Positions 1-10,501 of a stretch of 64,000 bases of DNA are shown piece by piece. The stretch spans positions 169,893 through 233,892 of the forward strand of contig JABUSB010000001.1 of NCBI GenBank assembly GCA_021444005.1. Direction: 5' to 3'. Made by a program: the position numbers and the translations under genes. This DNA is from Malacoplasma sp. Its GTDB lineage: Bacteria; Bacillota_I; Bacilli_A; Mycoplasmatales; Mycoplasmoidaceae. Numbering within the stretch: position 1 is the first letter of the stretch; the number at the start of each line of letters is the position of its first letter. A model generated the notes under the pieces. The model saw only the letters and a list, made by a program, of their open reading frames with translations. It was not told the origin of the DNA and searched no databases.

Positions 1-2487
1 CCGATTTCGAGTCATATCTTCTCAATTTGAGGGTTTTTTGGTTCTATTGTTTGAATTTATTTAGTCTTTTTAGCTTTTACATTCATTGGCATTTGAATCA
101 CATTTAAAAACCCAATTAATGATTTATTAACACGAAGTGCAGATATTAAGGTTAATAAATTAATGTATGCATTCAAATCTCGTAGAATTCCTTTGTATGC
201 ATTAGCTAAATTTAGGGTTTCGTTAGCGTTTTCAAAACTGACAAGGTTTTTCTTATTCATTATTTTATGTGCTGCGGGGTTATCAATTATTTCGGTTGGT
301 TCTTCAATACCACGAAAGTTTGATACCGCACAACTTGCTACCAAAACGAATAATAGGTATAGTTACAGCTATGATCTACAAACACCTTCAGAGCAGAGCG
401 GATTATACAAAGTTTCTAACTATTCGGATTTGGGAATTACAAATGAGGCAAATGGAATTTATGATGTCTATTTGCACTCAATGAATTACAACGACCCTAA
501 CACTTACACTGCTGGGACTATTAATGTTTCACCATATGTTGTTGTGTTGCAACAAAACCCAGATCTGCTAGCTTTGAGAAACTTGGATGGTAGTATTCAA
601 TTAGATGCAAACGGGAATAAACGATATTATTCAAACTTCTTTTTACCAAGTTATTATGCGATTAATGACTTCTCTAAAAACATTGATTTCTTTAGAAACA
701 TTGTTGCTAGTAAGTGGTTATTAAACATTCAAATAACTGTGGCTGGAATTTTTGTCAATTCTTGAAACTTTGTAACCCAATCATTCCCAAATGAAGTAAT
801 TTCAAGAATTAATGCATTATCACAAAACTTTATGGCTAACATTTTAGAAGTACCAGAATTAAAAGCTTTAAATGATACCAATAGCTTTATTTTGAAACAA
901 AGTAATGGTGATTATGCACTAAATCCAGATACTACAATTGATTTAAGTAATGTTATTAACCCAAATTCGATTCGGTTAACTGATGATTTCTTAAAGTTTG
1001 TGGGAATGGTATATGGAGATAAAGAGTTAAGTTCAAAAGATGTTAAAATCGCATTCGGTACCATTCCGTTTGATGATGTTGATAATAGTAGTCAAATTGA
1101 AACTTATACATATTTGGACACAACCTTTAATACCCAAACCCACAAAATTTCTAAACTGTTAAATAAGGGTAAAACAAGTCTTGATGGAATTAATCAAAAA
1201 ATTGTGGGAATTAAACCAAATTCCAAGTTTGAAACTCTAACCAATACTAATGGGAAAGATATTTCATATTTATTAAATGATCCTATTGAAAAAGATCTTA
1301 ATGGCAATTTGGTCTACCCGGTTGTAATTAACCAAGGTGCAATGTACAAGTATGACTTAGATGTTGGTAATGTATTTAGTACTAGTGTCAAAAATTCATA
1401 TGACCGATTTACTAGAAAAATCATTCAACAAGACCCGAATGAAACAGTTTATTTTAAGGTTGTAGGAATTTCAAGTGATGCATTTGATACTAAAATATAC
1501 ACGAGTCAAGCATATGCGAACCAAATTCTAAAACTTAACTTTAATCAAGGGGCCGCAATTATTGGGACTTCCAATTATGACTTTAATAAACAAAGAATTA
1601 CTACTACCCTTTTAGGGGACCCTTCACAATTAAAAGTAGATGCCTTATATACAAGTACTACTGAGGTTGTGGATTACACCAACAGTAACTATGTACCTTT
1701 TAATGGAGTTTTTTCAATTGAACAAAACCCATTATTGGTAAACAGTTTAATCCTTGAGTGTATTAATGGAATTTGGGGTAATTTTACAAGTTATGATGAT
1801 GGAAATCTTACTTCATTAATTAATAACTCTTGAGTTGCACCAACAATGATTATGGATTCGGTAGCTTCCTATTCGATTACCAACTTTAATAATTTAACTA
1901 AGTTTTTAGGAACGGGAACTTCCCGGGATGGTGTTGTTAATAGATTAGTATCGCGATATGGGACTACAGCAGATGCAATTAAAAGCTGATTAAGTAGTAT
2001 TTTTGGACCAGTTAATCTTATTGGGGTAAATGGTTTTGATTACTTTAAAACCACATTTGACACTTATACTACCGTGTTTTACACACTATTGACTATTGAA
2101 ACCTTATTATTGTGTATTTTCATCCCTCTAATAATTATCATTGTTATGATTATCAGCTCGGTAATGATGAATGATTTTAGAAGAATGATGGCCATTTTGA
2201 AAACTTTGGGATTCTCTGATAAAGAAAACTTGTTATCAATTTTAGCTACTTTTGTACCAGTAATAATTATTGCATTACTTATTGGAATTGCAGTTTTAGT
2301 TGCAATGTCAGTATTAATTAATTTCTTAGTCTTTAATTTAATTTCGATTTACTTATCACCTGCAGTTGATTGGTTAACATATTTATTTGGTGTTATTGCA
2401 ATTGTAGGAGTAGTATTAATTAACTTTGTTTTCATCTCAATTTATTTGAAGAAGCAAAATTTAAGAAATTCAATTTCAGGACAATAA
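1..2487 (+). CDS. ABC transporter permease, FtsX family (5' end outside window)
   Basis: The frame is open from base 1 to the TAA at 2485-2487 (at least 828 codons, several TGA read as Trp), so this is the C-terminal part of a larger protein. Visible order: one hydrophobic segment near residues 15-38, a basic stretch, a second hydrophobic segment near 78-101, a large polar domain of nearly 600 residues that should lie outside the cell, then three closely spaced membrane segments (about residues 693-815) with the dense hydrophobic pattern of an FtsX core. FtsX/MacB-type permeases work with an ATPase that is not in the window; they move lipids, lipoproteins or peptides, or transmit force, rather than import sugars. 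Mycoplasma permeases of this class are often over 1000 residues with big ectodomains, which fits. The substrate cannot be read from the sequence. A strong hairpin terminator follows 10 bases after the stop. Confidence 0.8.
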
Positions 2488-2496
2488 AAATAAAAA

Positions 2497-2528
2497 CTCA
2501 CATTGGTTTAGCCAGTGTGGGTTTTTTT
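2497..2528 (+). terminator. Intrinsic terminator after the ABC permease
   Basis: A 10-bp stem CTCACATTGG/CCAGTGTGGG with two G-U pairs and a 5-base loop is followed by a T run. It starts about 10 bases after the permease stop and separates that gene from the RNA element downstream. Confidence 0.85.
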
Positions 2529-2657
2529 GTTTGTTGATTTTCATTTAGTGCTCTGTATTTATTGCTATTTTGGTTTTATTAAACAGAAGATAGATCTTAT
2601 TTAAATACGTGGAACTGGTACAAAATTAAAAATTTTAACAAATTTATTAAATTTATA

Positions 2658-2687
2658 TTGTGTTTTAAAATTTTATAATGCTATAAT
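2658..2687 (+). promoter_or_regulatory. Promoter for the structured RNA/leader
   Basis: A TTGTGT hexamer at 2658-2663 and a perfect TATAAT at 2682-2687 are separated by 18 bases; a second TATAAT overlaps at 2674-2679. The predicted start is the GGG near 2694. Two perfect -10 boxes suggest strong expression, as expected for a structural RNA or a constitutively started leader. Confidence 0.6.
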
Positions 2688-2693
2688 ATATAT

Positions 2694-2944
2694 GGGTTTA
2701 ATTTCTAGAGAAGGTAAAAACTCGACTAGATTACTTTTAAAGGTTAGGCGACCCCCCTTTGATCGAAAGTGTAAATGCAAAGCCATTTGGTTAGATTGTC
2801 GAAAGCAGCCAAATCATGTGGTAAGCTAGCTACACCTATCTGCAAATGCATTTGTAGGTAGAGGCTTTTAAAGATAAAAGACAACCATTTTACTAATTGA
2901 TGTGATCAATCTAAGCAAAGATTAGTAGAGTGGTTGTTTTTTTG
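2694..2944 (+). ncRNA. Structured RNA of unknown class (possible SRP-like RNA or deoD leader)
   Basis: About 250 nt with no credible ORF, bounded by a good promoter and an 18-bp terminator. It contains several clear helices: AAAGG/CCTTT around 2740-2760, ATTTGG/CCAAAT near 2788-2816, and an 11-bp hairpin CTATCTGCAAA/TTTGTAGGTAG around 2838-2863. The apex of the second helix reads GGTTAG...AGCAGCC, which resembles the symmetric loop of bacterial SRP RNA helix 8, but the normal GGAA tetraloop is missing and the stem is short, so SRP (ffs) is only a possibility. The alternative is a cis-acting leader, because the deoD operon starts 66 bases after the terminator. It does not match RNase P, tmRNA, T-box or purine riboswitch consensus elements that I know. 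Confidence 0.5.
2881..2944 (+). terminator. Long-stem terminator of the structured RNA
   Basis: The arms 2881-2898 and 2920-2937 pair over 18 bp (four G-U pairs). The loop carries its own small ATTGAT/ATCAAT hairpin, and a T run follows. It ends just upstream of deoD, so it could either end a small RNA or attenuate the nucleoside operon. Confidence 0.85.
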
Positions 2945-3009
2945 TTGTCTACTTATCTTTAATTAAGAGTAAAATTTTTATGGTTTATAAACGATTACAA
3001 GGAGAATTT

Positions 3010-3720
3010 ATGACACCTCACAATCGGGCAAAAAAAGATGAAATTGCTAAAGTTGTTATTATGCCAGGAGATCCATTACGTGCTCAATGGATTGCTCAAA
3101 ATTTTTTAATAAACCCTTTATTAGTCAATGATGTTAGGGGAATGCTAGCTTATACTGGTACTTTTGAAAATACAAAAGTTACCGTAATGGGACACGGAAT
3201 GGGACAACCTTCAATAGGAATTTACAGTTATGAATTGTTTGCATTCTATGATGTAGATTTAATCATTCGTGTGGGAAGTGCTGGGGCTTATAGTAAAAAT
3301 ATCAATGTGGGTGATATTTTATTAGTAGACCAAGCTTATAGTGACTCTGTTTATGCAAAATCAATTGGGGTAAATGCAGTAAACAACTTACTTCGAGGAG
3401 ATAATGCTACTAATCAGTTAATTGAAAAGACTGCAAATGAAAATAACATTCCAATTAAAAAAATTATTGTAAATAGTTCTGATGTCTTTTATGGGAATGT
3501 TAAAAGTCTTGATGAAATTATTTTAGAAACTAAAGCAGATGCAGTGGAAATGGAATCTTTTGCTTTGTTTGCAAATGCGATTAAACTTAATAAAAAAGCT
3601 GCAACTTTATTAACATGCTCTGATTCATTAGTAACAGGGGATGCAATGAGTGCAGCAGATCGGCAAACAAAATTCACAAATATGGTAAAACTTGCTTTGA
3701 AAGTAGTTTGTAAAATTTAG
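3010..3720 (+). CDS. deoD: Purine-nucleoside phosphorylase
   Basis: 236 residues, the normal length for the hexameric bacterial DeoD (PNP-I) family. It splits purine (deoxy)ribonucleosides with phosphate into free base and (deoxy)ribose-1-phosphate in the cytoplasm. Visible family motifs are MPGDPLRA near the N-terminus (phosphate and ribose site), GHGMGQPSIGIYSYEL, RVGSAGAY, VEMESFALF and the catalytic-loop SDSLVTGD. The ATG at 3010 is chosen because AAGGAG lies 7 bases upstream; an in-frame ATG at 2980 has no ribosome site. It is the first gene of a four-gene operon, with only 2 bases before deoA. Mycoplasmas cannot make purines, so this gene feeds base salvage. Confidence 0.95.
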   Translation: MTPHNRAKKDEIAKVVIMPGDPLRAQWIAQNFLINPLLVNDVRGMLAYTGTFENTKVTVMGHGMGQPSIGIYSYELFAFYDVDLIIRVGSAGAYSKNINVGDILLVDQAYSDSVYAKSIGVNAVNNLLRGDNATNQLIEKTANENNIPIKKIIVNSSDVFYGNVKSLDEIILETKADAVEMESFALFANAIKLNKKAATLLTCSDSLVTGDAMSAADRQTKFTNMVKLALKVVCKI

Positions 3721-3722
3721 TT

Positions 3723-5027
3723 ATGTTTAATATTTTAAATTTAATTGAGAAAAAAAAGAAAAACGAGAAAATCAGTGAATCTGAATTTGCTGATTTTATT
3801 AAAGCTGTTGTTAATAAAACGGTTGCTGATTACCAAATAACTGCGTTTTTAATGTGCATTTATTTTAATAAATTAGATGAAGATGAAACTTATTATTTAA
3901 CCAAAGCAATGGTTTATAGTGGCAAAGTTTTAAAGTGACCACAAAACATTGTTAACTTAGTTGATAAACACTCAACTGGAGGAATAGGGGACAAAGTCAG
4001 TTTAATCTTATTACCACTACTAAGCGCATTAAATGTTAACGTGGCTAAAATGAGTGGGAGAGGATTGGGATACACTGGTGGAACGATTGATAAGTTAGAT
4101 TCAATTGGATTCAATACGAGTTTAGATTTTAATCAAGCTTATCAAATATTGTTACAAAACAAGTTTTTTGTAATGCAGCAAACTAATGAAATTGTCCCAG
4201 CTGACAAAATATTGTACAGTTTGCGTGACACTTCAGGTACCGTGAATAATGTTTCTTTAATTGTGTCTTCAATTATGTCTAAAAAAATTGCTACCAATGC
4301 AGACATTATTTATTTAGATGCCAAAGTTGGTGAGTGTGCTTTTTTTAAGAATTTAGAAGAAGCTAAAGTGTTTGGATTATTGTGTATTAAGATTGGGCAA
4401 AAATTCAATAAAAAAGTTGTTGTTCATTATACCGATATGGACAAACCTTTAGGGCGTAGTTTGGGAAATCTAATTGAGGTCAAAGAAGCAATTGATTTCT
4501 TGCAAAACAAATTTGATTGCTTATATTTAAAAGAATTAATTTTTGAATTTGTTAAAGACATTTTAATTGATCTAAAAATGGTGCAAAACCAAGACCAAGC
4601 ATATGCAGCAATTAATAATGTGTTGCAAAACCAAGAAGCGATTAAACGATTTTTAAAATGAAACCAATTGCAAAACGGAAGATTAACAACATTTGATAGT
4701 TTGCAAAACATATATCAACCCAAATATTCAAAAACGATTTTTGCTTCAAAATCAGGTTATTTAAAATACAAATCAAACCAAGAATTAGGTTTGATTTTAA
4801 TTGATCTCAAAGCTGGTAGAAAACAAAAAGGTGATGCACTAGATTTTGATGCAGGATTATATTTGAATAAATATAATGGTGAAAAAGTTGAAGTTGGACA
4901 AGAAATAATCACAATTTATTCTTCATCCCCAATTTCACAAGAAATTGTTAAAAAGGTAGAAGGCAATATTGAAATCAGAAGTGAAAAAATCCAATTAAAT
5001 AAAACAATTTTAGGTGTAAGCAAATAA
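3723..5027 (+). CDS. deoA: Thymidine/pyrimidine-nucleoside phosphorylase
   Basis: 434 residues, typical for the family. It cleaves thymidine, deoxyuridine (and uridine in the Pdp type) into base and pentose-1-phosphate. The phosphate-binding signature KHSTGGIGDK follows an internal TGA-encoded Trp at 3936, and the pyrimidine-binding SGRGLGYTGGTIDKLDSIGF is intact; the C-terminal alpha/beta domain is complete to TAA. Two in-frame TGA codons (3936-3938 and 4659-4661) are Trp, not frameshifts. The gene starts 2 bases after deoD and is followed by cdd after 9 bases, so the three are almost certainly co-transcribed. Whether the enzyme prefers thymidine only or is broad-range cannot be decided by eye. 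Confidence 0.94.
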
Positions 5028-5036
5028 AATTTAAAT

Positions 5037-5447
5037 ATGAATAATTTAAGTACCATTTTTTTAAAACTAAAACAAGTCATTAGCAATGCATATGTCCCAT
5101 ATTCTAACTTTAGAGTGGCTGCAATTTGCCAATCTAATAATGAATGTTTTTTTGGTGTGAATGTTGAAAATGCATCATACCCAGTAGGGGTATGTGCAGA
5201 ACGCAATGCAATTGCAGCTGCGGTGAGCAATGGTGTTAAAAAAATCAATGCAATTTACTTATTGTCAGATGCTTCAAGTTTTGCTACACCGTGTGGAATG
5301 TGTCGCCAATTTATGAGTGAGTTTATGGACGAAAACGATTGTTTAATTTATGTTTTTAATTGAAATGGCGAGTATGTAAAATATAAAATTGAAGATTTAT
5401 TAAAAGACCGGTTTAATAAAACAAAATTAGATAACAAAAATAAATAG
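5037..5447 (+). CDS. cdd: Cytidine deaminase
   Basis: 136 residues, the size of the homotetrameric zinc cytidine deaminases. It converts cytidine and deoxycytidine to uridine and deoxyuridine, which the neighbouring DeoA can then phosphorolyse. The zinc and catalytic motifs are both present: CAERNAIAAA (Cys ligand and proton-shuttle Glu) and PCGMCRQ (two Cys ligands), with the N-terminal substrate motif SNAYVPYSNFRVAA. One in-frame TGA (5361-5363) encodes Trp near the C-terminus. It ends in TAG, 8 bases before the mutase start, with the ribosome site of the next gene overlapping its 3' end. Confidence 0.95.
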
Positions 5448-5455
5448 GAGTTTAT

Positions 5456-7135
5456 ATGGCGTGATTTAACGAAAATCAAAACTTAAATGCAATTAAAAAT
5501 AACCCAATTGCTTTTAAATGAATGAATTCAAACAAACTTAGTGATAACTATAAAAAATTCATTTTCGAGATGAGTGAAAATGAAATTAATAAATATTTTT
5601 CAGATACTAAAATGACATTTGGAACTGCTGGGATTCGCAGCACTGTGGGACCAGGTACGAACCAAATGAATTTATTTACATACCAACAAATGAGTGAAGG
5701 TGTTGCTAAATGATTGTTATCGCTTCAAAAAGAAGAAATTACAGTAATTGTGGGACACGATACTAGAAAAAATGCGGATTATTATGCAATGGTTGTGGCT
5801 AAAGTATTATCTAGTTTTGGAATTAAAGTCTTTTTATATAAAGATAACCAATTCAAAGCAACTCCAATTGTTTCTTTCTCAATTAAAGAAACAAATGCTG
5901 ATGCTGCAATTGTAGTAACTGCAAGCCATAACCCAAAAAACTATTTAGGTTTTAAAGTATATAACAGCACTGGTGGGCAAATTCTAGATCAAGAAGCACA
6001 AACTATCGTTGATAATATGCCTGATAATATCAACATCCTTGATAACACTTACCAAGAAAACAAAGACTTAATTAATTACTTTGATGATTCAATTGTAGAA
6101 AGTTATTTTAATGCATGCTGTAAATGTTTAATCCACACTAATGTGTATGAATCAAAACTATTCCCAGTAGTTTTCACAGGACATCACGGAACCTCTTGTT
6201 ATGACTTACCTTACCTTTTAAAATCATTAGGCTATGATAATGTAGTAAGTGTTGTCCAACAAAACAAACCAGATCCCAATTTTACATATTCACCATCTTT
6301 CAATCCTGAAGAGAAAAACTCTTTTGCATTAGCTTTAAAATATGCCCAAAAAACTAATGCTAACATTATGCTAGGTTTAGACCCAGATGCAGACCGGTTA
6401 GCAGTAGTGGTAAAACATAAAAACAAATGGCATTATCTTACAGGGAACCAAATGGGGATTATCTTTACTCATTATGGACTAACACAAAAACAATTTGAAA
6501 AGACACCATTTGTTGTTTCAACTTATGTTTCAACAAATTACATTGACAAAATTGCTAAAGAATTTAATGCAAATGTGTATCGAACACCAACCGGATTTAA
6601 ATGAATGGGTGCTAAAATGAGCCAACACATTCAAAATGAAGACTTTGTAGTTGCATTTGAAGAAGCAATAGGTAGTTTAAATTCAGATATTGGATTAGAT
6701 AAAGATGGATTTCAAGCAGCAGCGCTTGTATTAGAAATTTATGATATCTTACAACAAGATGACAAAACTCTAATTGATTACTTATACAGCATTTATGAAG
6801 AATTTGGCTACTGAAAAGGTGAAACTGTGTCTTACCGTATTGAATCTTTAAATTGGAAAGAGGAAATGCAAACTAAGTTTGAACAATTTAAAAAATTCAA
6901 ACAAAAAGAAAAAGTAAAAGATATTTTAGGATTGCAAATCAAGCAAATCACCTGAAATGAAGATGCGAAAGCACTTGAATGACATTTGCAAAACGATATG
7001 TGAATTAAGTTTAGATTATCTGGTACTGAACCAAAATTCAAGATCTATTTTGAAATTTATGGTAACAGTTTAGAAGATTGTGATGCTTGATTAACAGCAC
7101 TTAAAAATGAATTTGAAATCTTAATGCACTCTTAA
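5456..7135 (+). CDS. Alpha-D-phosphohexomutase family enzyme (phosphopentomutase/phosphomannomutase)
   Basis: 559 residues, matching the long PgcA/ManB-type phosphomutases. The phosphoserine loop TASHNPKN has its active Ser at about residue 157; the metal loop DPDADR and sugar loop FEEAIGS follow, and the C-terminal phosphate-binding segment RLSGTEPK is intact. It interconverts sugar 1- and 6-phosphates (or pentose 1- and 5-phosphates). Lying last in a deoD-deoA-cdd operon, its likely job is to turn (deoxy)ribose-1-phosphate into the 5-phosphate, the role filled by DeoB elsewhere; in mycoplasmas such genes are usually annotated manB/deoB. Seven or more TGA codons are read as Trp. A terminator hairpin closes the operon. 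Substrate range is inferred from context. Confidence 0.88.
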
Positions 7136-7158
7136 TTTAATTAAATCTAATGAGTATA

Positions 7159-7199
7159 ATTGAAAATTTTGCTTAAAAAGTAAATTTTCAATTTTTTTA
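7159..7199 (+). terminator. Terminator of the nucleoside operon
   Basis: The arms ATTGAAAATTT (7159-7169) and AAATTTTCAAT (7182-7192) pair perfectly over 11 bp around a 12-base loop and are followed by a T run. Confidence 0.8.
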
Positions 7200-7272
7200 T
7201 ATTCTTGCATTTTTATTATGTTAATTTTATGACACATAATAGAGATATTATATACATTTGCTGAAAGGGGTT

Positions 7273-7324
7273 ATTCATATCAAAGATAACTAACCATCTT
7301 TGGCTATTCTTTGGTCATATGAAT
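7273..7324 (+). promoter_or_regulatory. Structured 5' untranslated region before the 7338 surface protein
   Basis: ATTCATAT (7273-7280) pairs with ATATGAAT (7317-7324). Inside, CAAAGAT (7281-7287) pairs with ATCTTTG (7296-7302) across an 8-base loop. A second TCTTTGG copy at 7308-7314 offers an alternative partner. A TATTATATAC -10-like box lies near 7246-7255. No Shine-Dalgarno sequence is next to the ATG. Confidence 0.4.
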
Positions 7325-7337
7325 TAATACATTATTT

Positions 7338-10241
7338 ATGGTCTTAGCAAAGAAACTTATTTTAATTTGTGGAGTTGGTGTGACAACAGTATCTGCTGTT
7401 GCAGCAGCTTCTGTGTTAACTGCTAAAAATAATAACAACTCAAATTCGCAATCAAACCAAACAGATGTGCAACAACCTGAAACCACAACACCCACAACTT
7501 CTACACCTTCAATTGCACCAGCATCAGTTACTGGGACTGATGATACTAAACAACCCACTCCTATTGTTACCCCAGTAGAAGAGCGAACCGGTGTTTTAGC
7601 ATCAAGTGTTACTTATGCTTTAAATAATTTATACTTTGATTTTCAAAATGCAGATCCTAATGATTATGGGGTGAATCAAAATTATTTAGAATATAGTGAA
7701 AATGCTAATAAAACTGCTGGCTTTAGTAAATTCAATTCTTCACAATTCAATACCACAATTGATATTAATATGTGGGTTAATTCATTGTGAAGAGACAATA
7801 ATAAAGATGTCGATTTTAATAGTGTTTCGATCACAAACTACCGTGCATATAATACAAAAGCAAATAAGATTATTTTAGACCAATCAACAATCTCTTTTGA
7901 TTTGCAAATTAATATTTTTGCATTCAAAAAAGCCCCTTTAATTATTTTTAATAATATTTTCTTTTTAGAAGCAAACACACATTATACATTAACTGTTAAA
8001 GCTACTAACCAAGTAGTTAAGGGAATAGTTAACAAATACGCATCTAAATATTATTTAGGATGACAATTAGATGATGTTGATGTTAATTTTAGAGGTGCTG
8101 CAACAAATTCTAGTTTTAAAGCAAACTTTGTCCCTACAAAAGATTCATATTCATATGCTTTACAATACACATTTAACCATTTAAGTGATAAGCAAAACTA
8201 TGTGCAATTGTATTCACAACAACAATCAAAATTAGATAATTTGGATATTAGTACTGTTAAAAAGCAAGTTGCAGCTTTTTACCAACAAGATTATGCTAAT
8301 ACCCTTGATTTTGTGGATATGGGGATTCAATTACTAGGTATTATTAAATCTAATCCTTCGGTTAAGGATTTAGCAGTAAAAGCAACTCCAATTGTGGCTA
8401 AGATTTTGTCCCAAATCAATATTCTACCAGCTTTTTTCCAACCACTATTGTCATTAGCTAGTACTTCAATTTCATCTGATGAACCTTTTATTAATATTTT
8501 TAATGAAAACAAAAGTGTTGTCATTGATTGAATCAATACAAATTATGCAGAATCGGCCAATATTTTAGTGCCCCTTGTTAATGCAATTTCTTCTAATATG
8601 ACAGCTGATCAATTTAGTGATATTAAGGGATTATTAGAATATTTAAAATTAGACCCTGCAATTGTGGATGTTGTCTTAAATGACTTTTTGGGGATGAATG
8701 GGAAACCAAAAAGCTTATTTAATATTATTAAAGATAATGTTGCCCCAATTCTAAATTTAGTATTAGGAAGCTCTGTATCTTCTGATGTCCATACTGGAAT
8801 TGCAGATCTAATTAGTATCATTTTCCAATATGATGTGAACAATAGTTATATTCCAATCTTTACTGCAATTTTTAAAGATACAGATACAAAGAAACGCTTC
8901 TTTAATGATTTAACAAAAATTATTAACTTATCTTCGGTGGGTAATATCTTAGATGTTTTAGTAGTTAACAATAACTTAATTAATACTGATAACATTACCG
9001 CTATCTTTAATTCAATCTATAACTTTGTCAGTCAATTGTTTGAAAGAAAAGCAGAATATAACAAAAATGACTTCACAAATGGATATACTAACCTAAGTTT
9101 TAAATCAGAGTTTGTCCAAGACCCTAGCATTAGTAAAGTTAATAATAACAATGTACTAAATTTTAAGTACCAAATCACTTTCCACATTAATAAAAAAATA
9201 ACTTTAGATTTATCACCACTTAAAGGATTGGTTAATGGGCAACAAATTTGGGATTTAATTGCTAGTGTTGAGCCTTCTGTGTCAGCTTTAGGGCCATTGG
9301 TTAACAAAGATTGGTTATATCAATCATTAATTGCTTTTGTCCCAAGTTCAATTACTGTTGGGGGAGATGTAACAAGTGATGTAACTTCATTGTATACAGC
9401 AAATAATGCAACTATGTATTTTAGCCCAATTGCAAATGGTTCAAATTATGATTTTGGGTTTAAATTTGATTACACTACAAGAATTTCATACCGTGACCAA
9501 ACCTTATTAAATTCAATTACTAAAAACTACAATAGTGTTTATGATTGACACCAAATTGTAGCAGTAGTTGGGTGAGTGGATTTGTATTATGCACAATTTT
9601 GGGAATCAATCTTTGCTAACATCTTAATGCGTGACTTCCAGTTTACGAACCGGGCTAATGTGCAATATTCAAATGAGGTTGTGGCCAATACTTCTAATTT
9701 TGACCCAAACCTTTATATTACTGGATTTAACATTACTCCAACTGAGTCAAAATTGAATGATAATGCTAAAAATAACATTTTAAGCAAAACTCAAAAAGCT
9801 AATAAAGTAGCTTTCTTCTCTACAAGCAAATATACTTTAAACTGATCTGATACTAGTATTTCCTACACTTATGGAATTGAACCTTGAATTCCATCAGACG
9901 TTAACAACTTAGTATTTAATTATTTAGTTAGTATTAACAATTCTGCTCAAACTCAAGAGTACATTGCGAATACTAATTTAACTTATAAATACTATTCAGA
10001 TGCATTACTAAACTTTAATATCCCAATCCAAGTTGTTGTTAAATACATTGTGGGATTAACTAATGTGAATGTTAATTTAAATGTCTTTTTAATGGACTTT
10101 AATTTATATTTACCATTCTTATATTATGATACTGTCAACCACCAAATGACAGATCATTATAGTATGACATTATCAAATTTTGGAATTTCAACAACTTCTA
10201 AAACAAGCTTATTCTGGAACCAAGAATATTATCGTTGATAA
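7338..10241 (+). CDS. Large surface-anchored protein of unknown function
   Basis: 967 residues. I do not recognise the family. The N-terminus has two lysines (K5, K6) followed by about 20 hydrophobic residues (ILICGVGVTTVSAVAAASVL), a signal peptide or N-terminal anchor; there is no convincing lipobox cysteine at the end of that segment. A linker of about 55 residues rich in Asn, Gln, Thr and Pro follows, then a long ectodomain with alternating beta-type and Leu/Ile/Val-rich helical stretches (helical region roughly residues 290-560), and no C-terminal membrane segment. At least six in-frame TGA codons are Trp; the end is TGA (Trp) then TAA. The start lacks a Shine-Dalgarno motif and sits after a structured leader. 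Single gene, with its own transcription unit ended near the downstream small RNA. Probably an adhesin-like or host-contact protein, by general form only. Confidence 0.7.
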
Positions 10242-10245
10242 ATTT

Positions 10246-10274
10246 TTGCAATTTTACTATATTGTGTATATAAT
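10246..10274 (+). promoter_or_regulatory. Consensus promoter of the 10278-10380 small RNA
   Basis: TTGCAA at 10246-10251 and TATAAT at 10269-10274 are separated by exactly 17 bases. The predicted start (10278-10281) coincides with the first base of a closing stem, which supports a short RNA transcript rather than an mRNA leader. Confidence 0.7.
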
Positions 10275-10277
10275 AAT

Positions 10278-10380
10278 GTGTCCACAAATTATTATTTATA
10301 TTCATTTCTAAACATCATAATATACCTTTCATTTTGATACTTTGTGGACACTGATATGGTTTGCACCATATCTTTTTTTT
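10278..10380 (+). ncRNA. Probable small RNA, about 103 nt, class unknown
   Basis: An 11-bp perfect stem GTGTCCACAAA (10278-10288) / TTTGTGGACAC (10341-10351) closes a 52-base AU-rich, almost unstructured loop. It is followed at once by a terminator (GATATGG/CCATATC and eight T). A consensus promoter sits directly upstream. No ORF with a ribosome site is inside. The layout (closed stem plus long open loop, then terminator) is that of an independent small RNA; the large single-stranded loop could pair with target mRNAs or bind a protein. I know no matching family. Confidence 0.6.
10353..10380 (+). terminator. Terminator of the small RNA
   Basis: A 7-bp stem GATATGG/CCATATC with a 6-base loop is followed by eight T residues. 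Confidence 0.8.
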
Positions 10381-10501
10381 ATTCCTCCAATTTAATTAAT
10401 TATTTTTTATGTCTTTTGCATGCTTGTATTATGTTTAGCAATCTTAAAATAATTAGATATAATTATAGAGTTTTATAAATTTAAATTTTTAAGGAGTAAA
10501 A

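Noticed and set aside
2694..2944. Purine, preQ1, TPP and T-box riboswitch, tmRNA or RNase P RNA for the structured element
   Set aside because: A CTAGCTACACC segment recalls preQ1-I but the pairing pattern fails; none of the other consensus cores is present.
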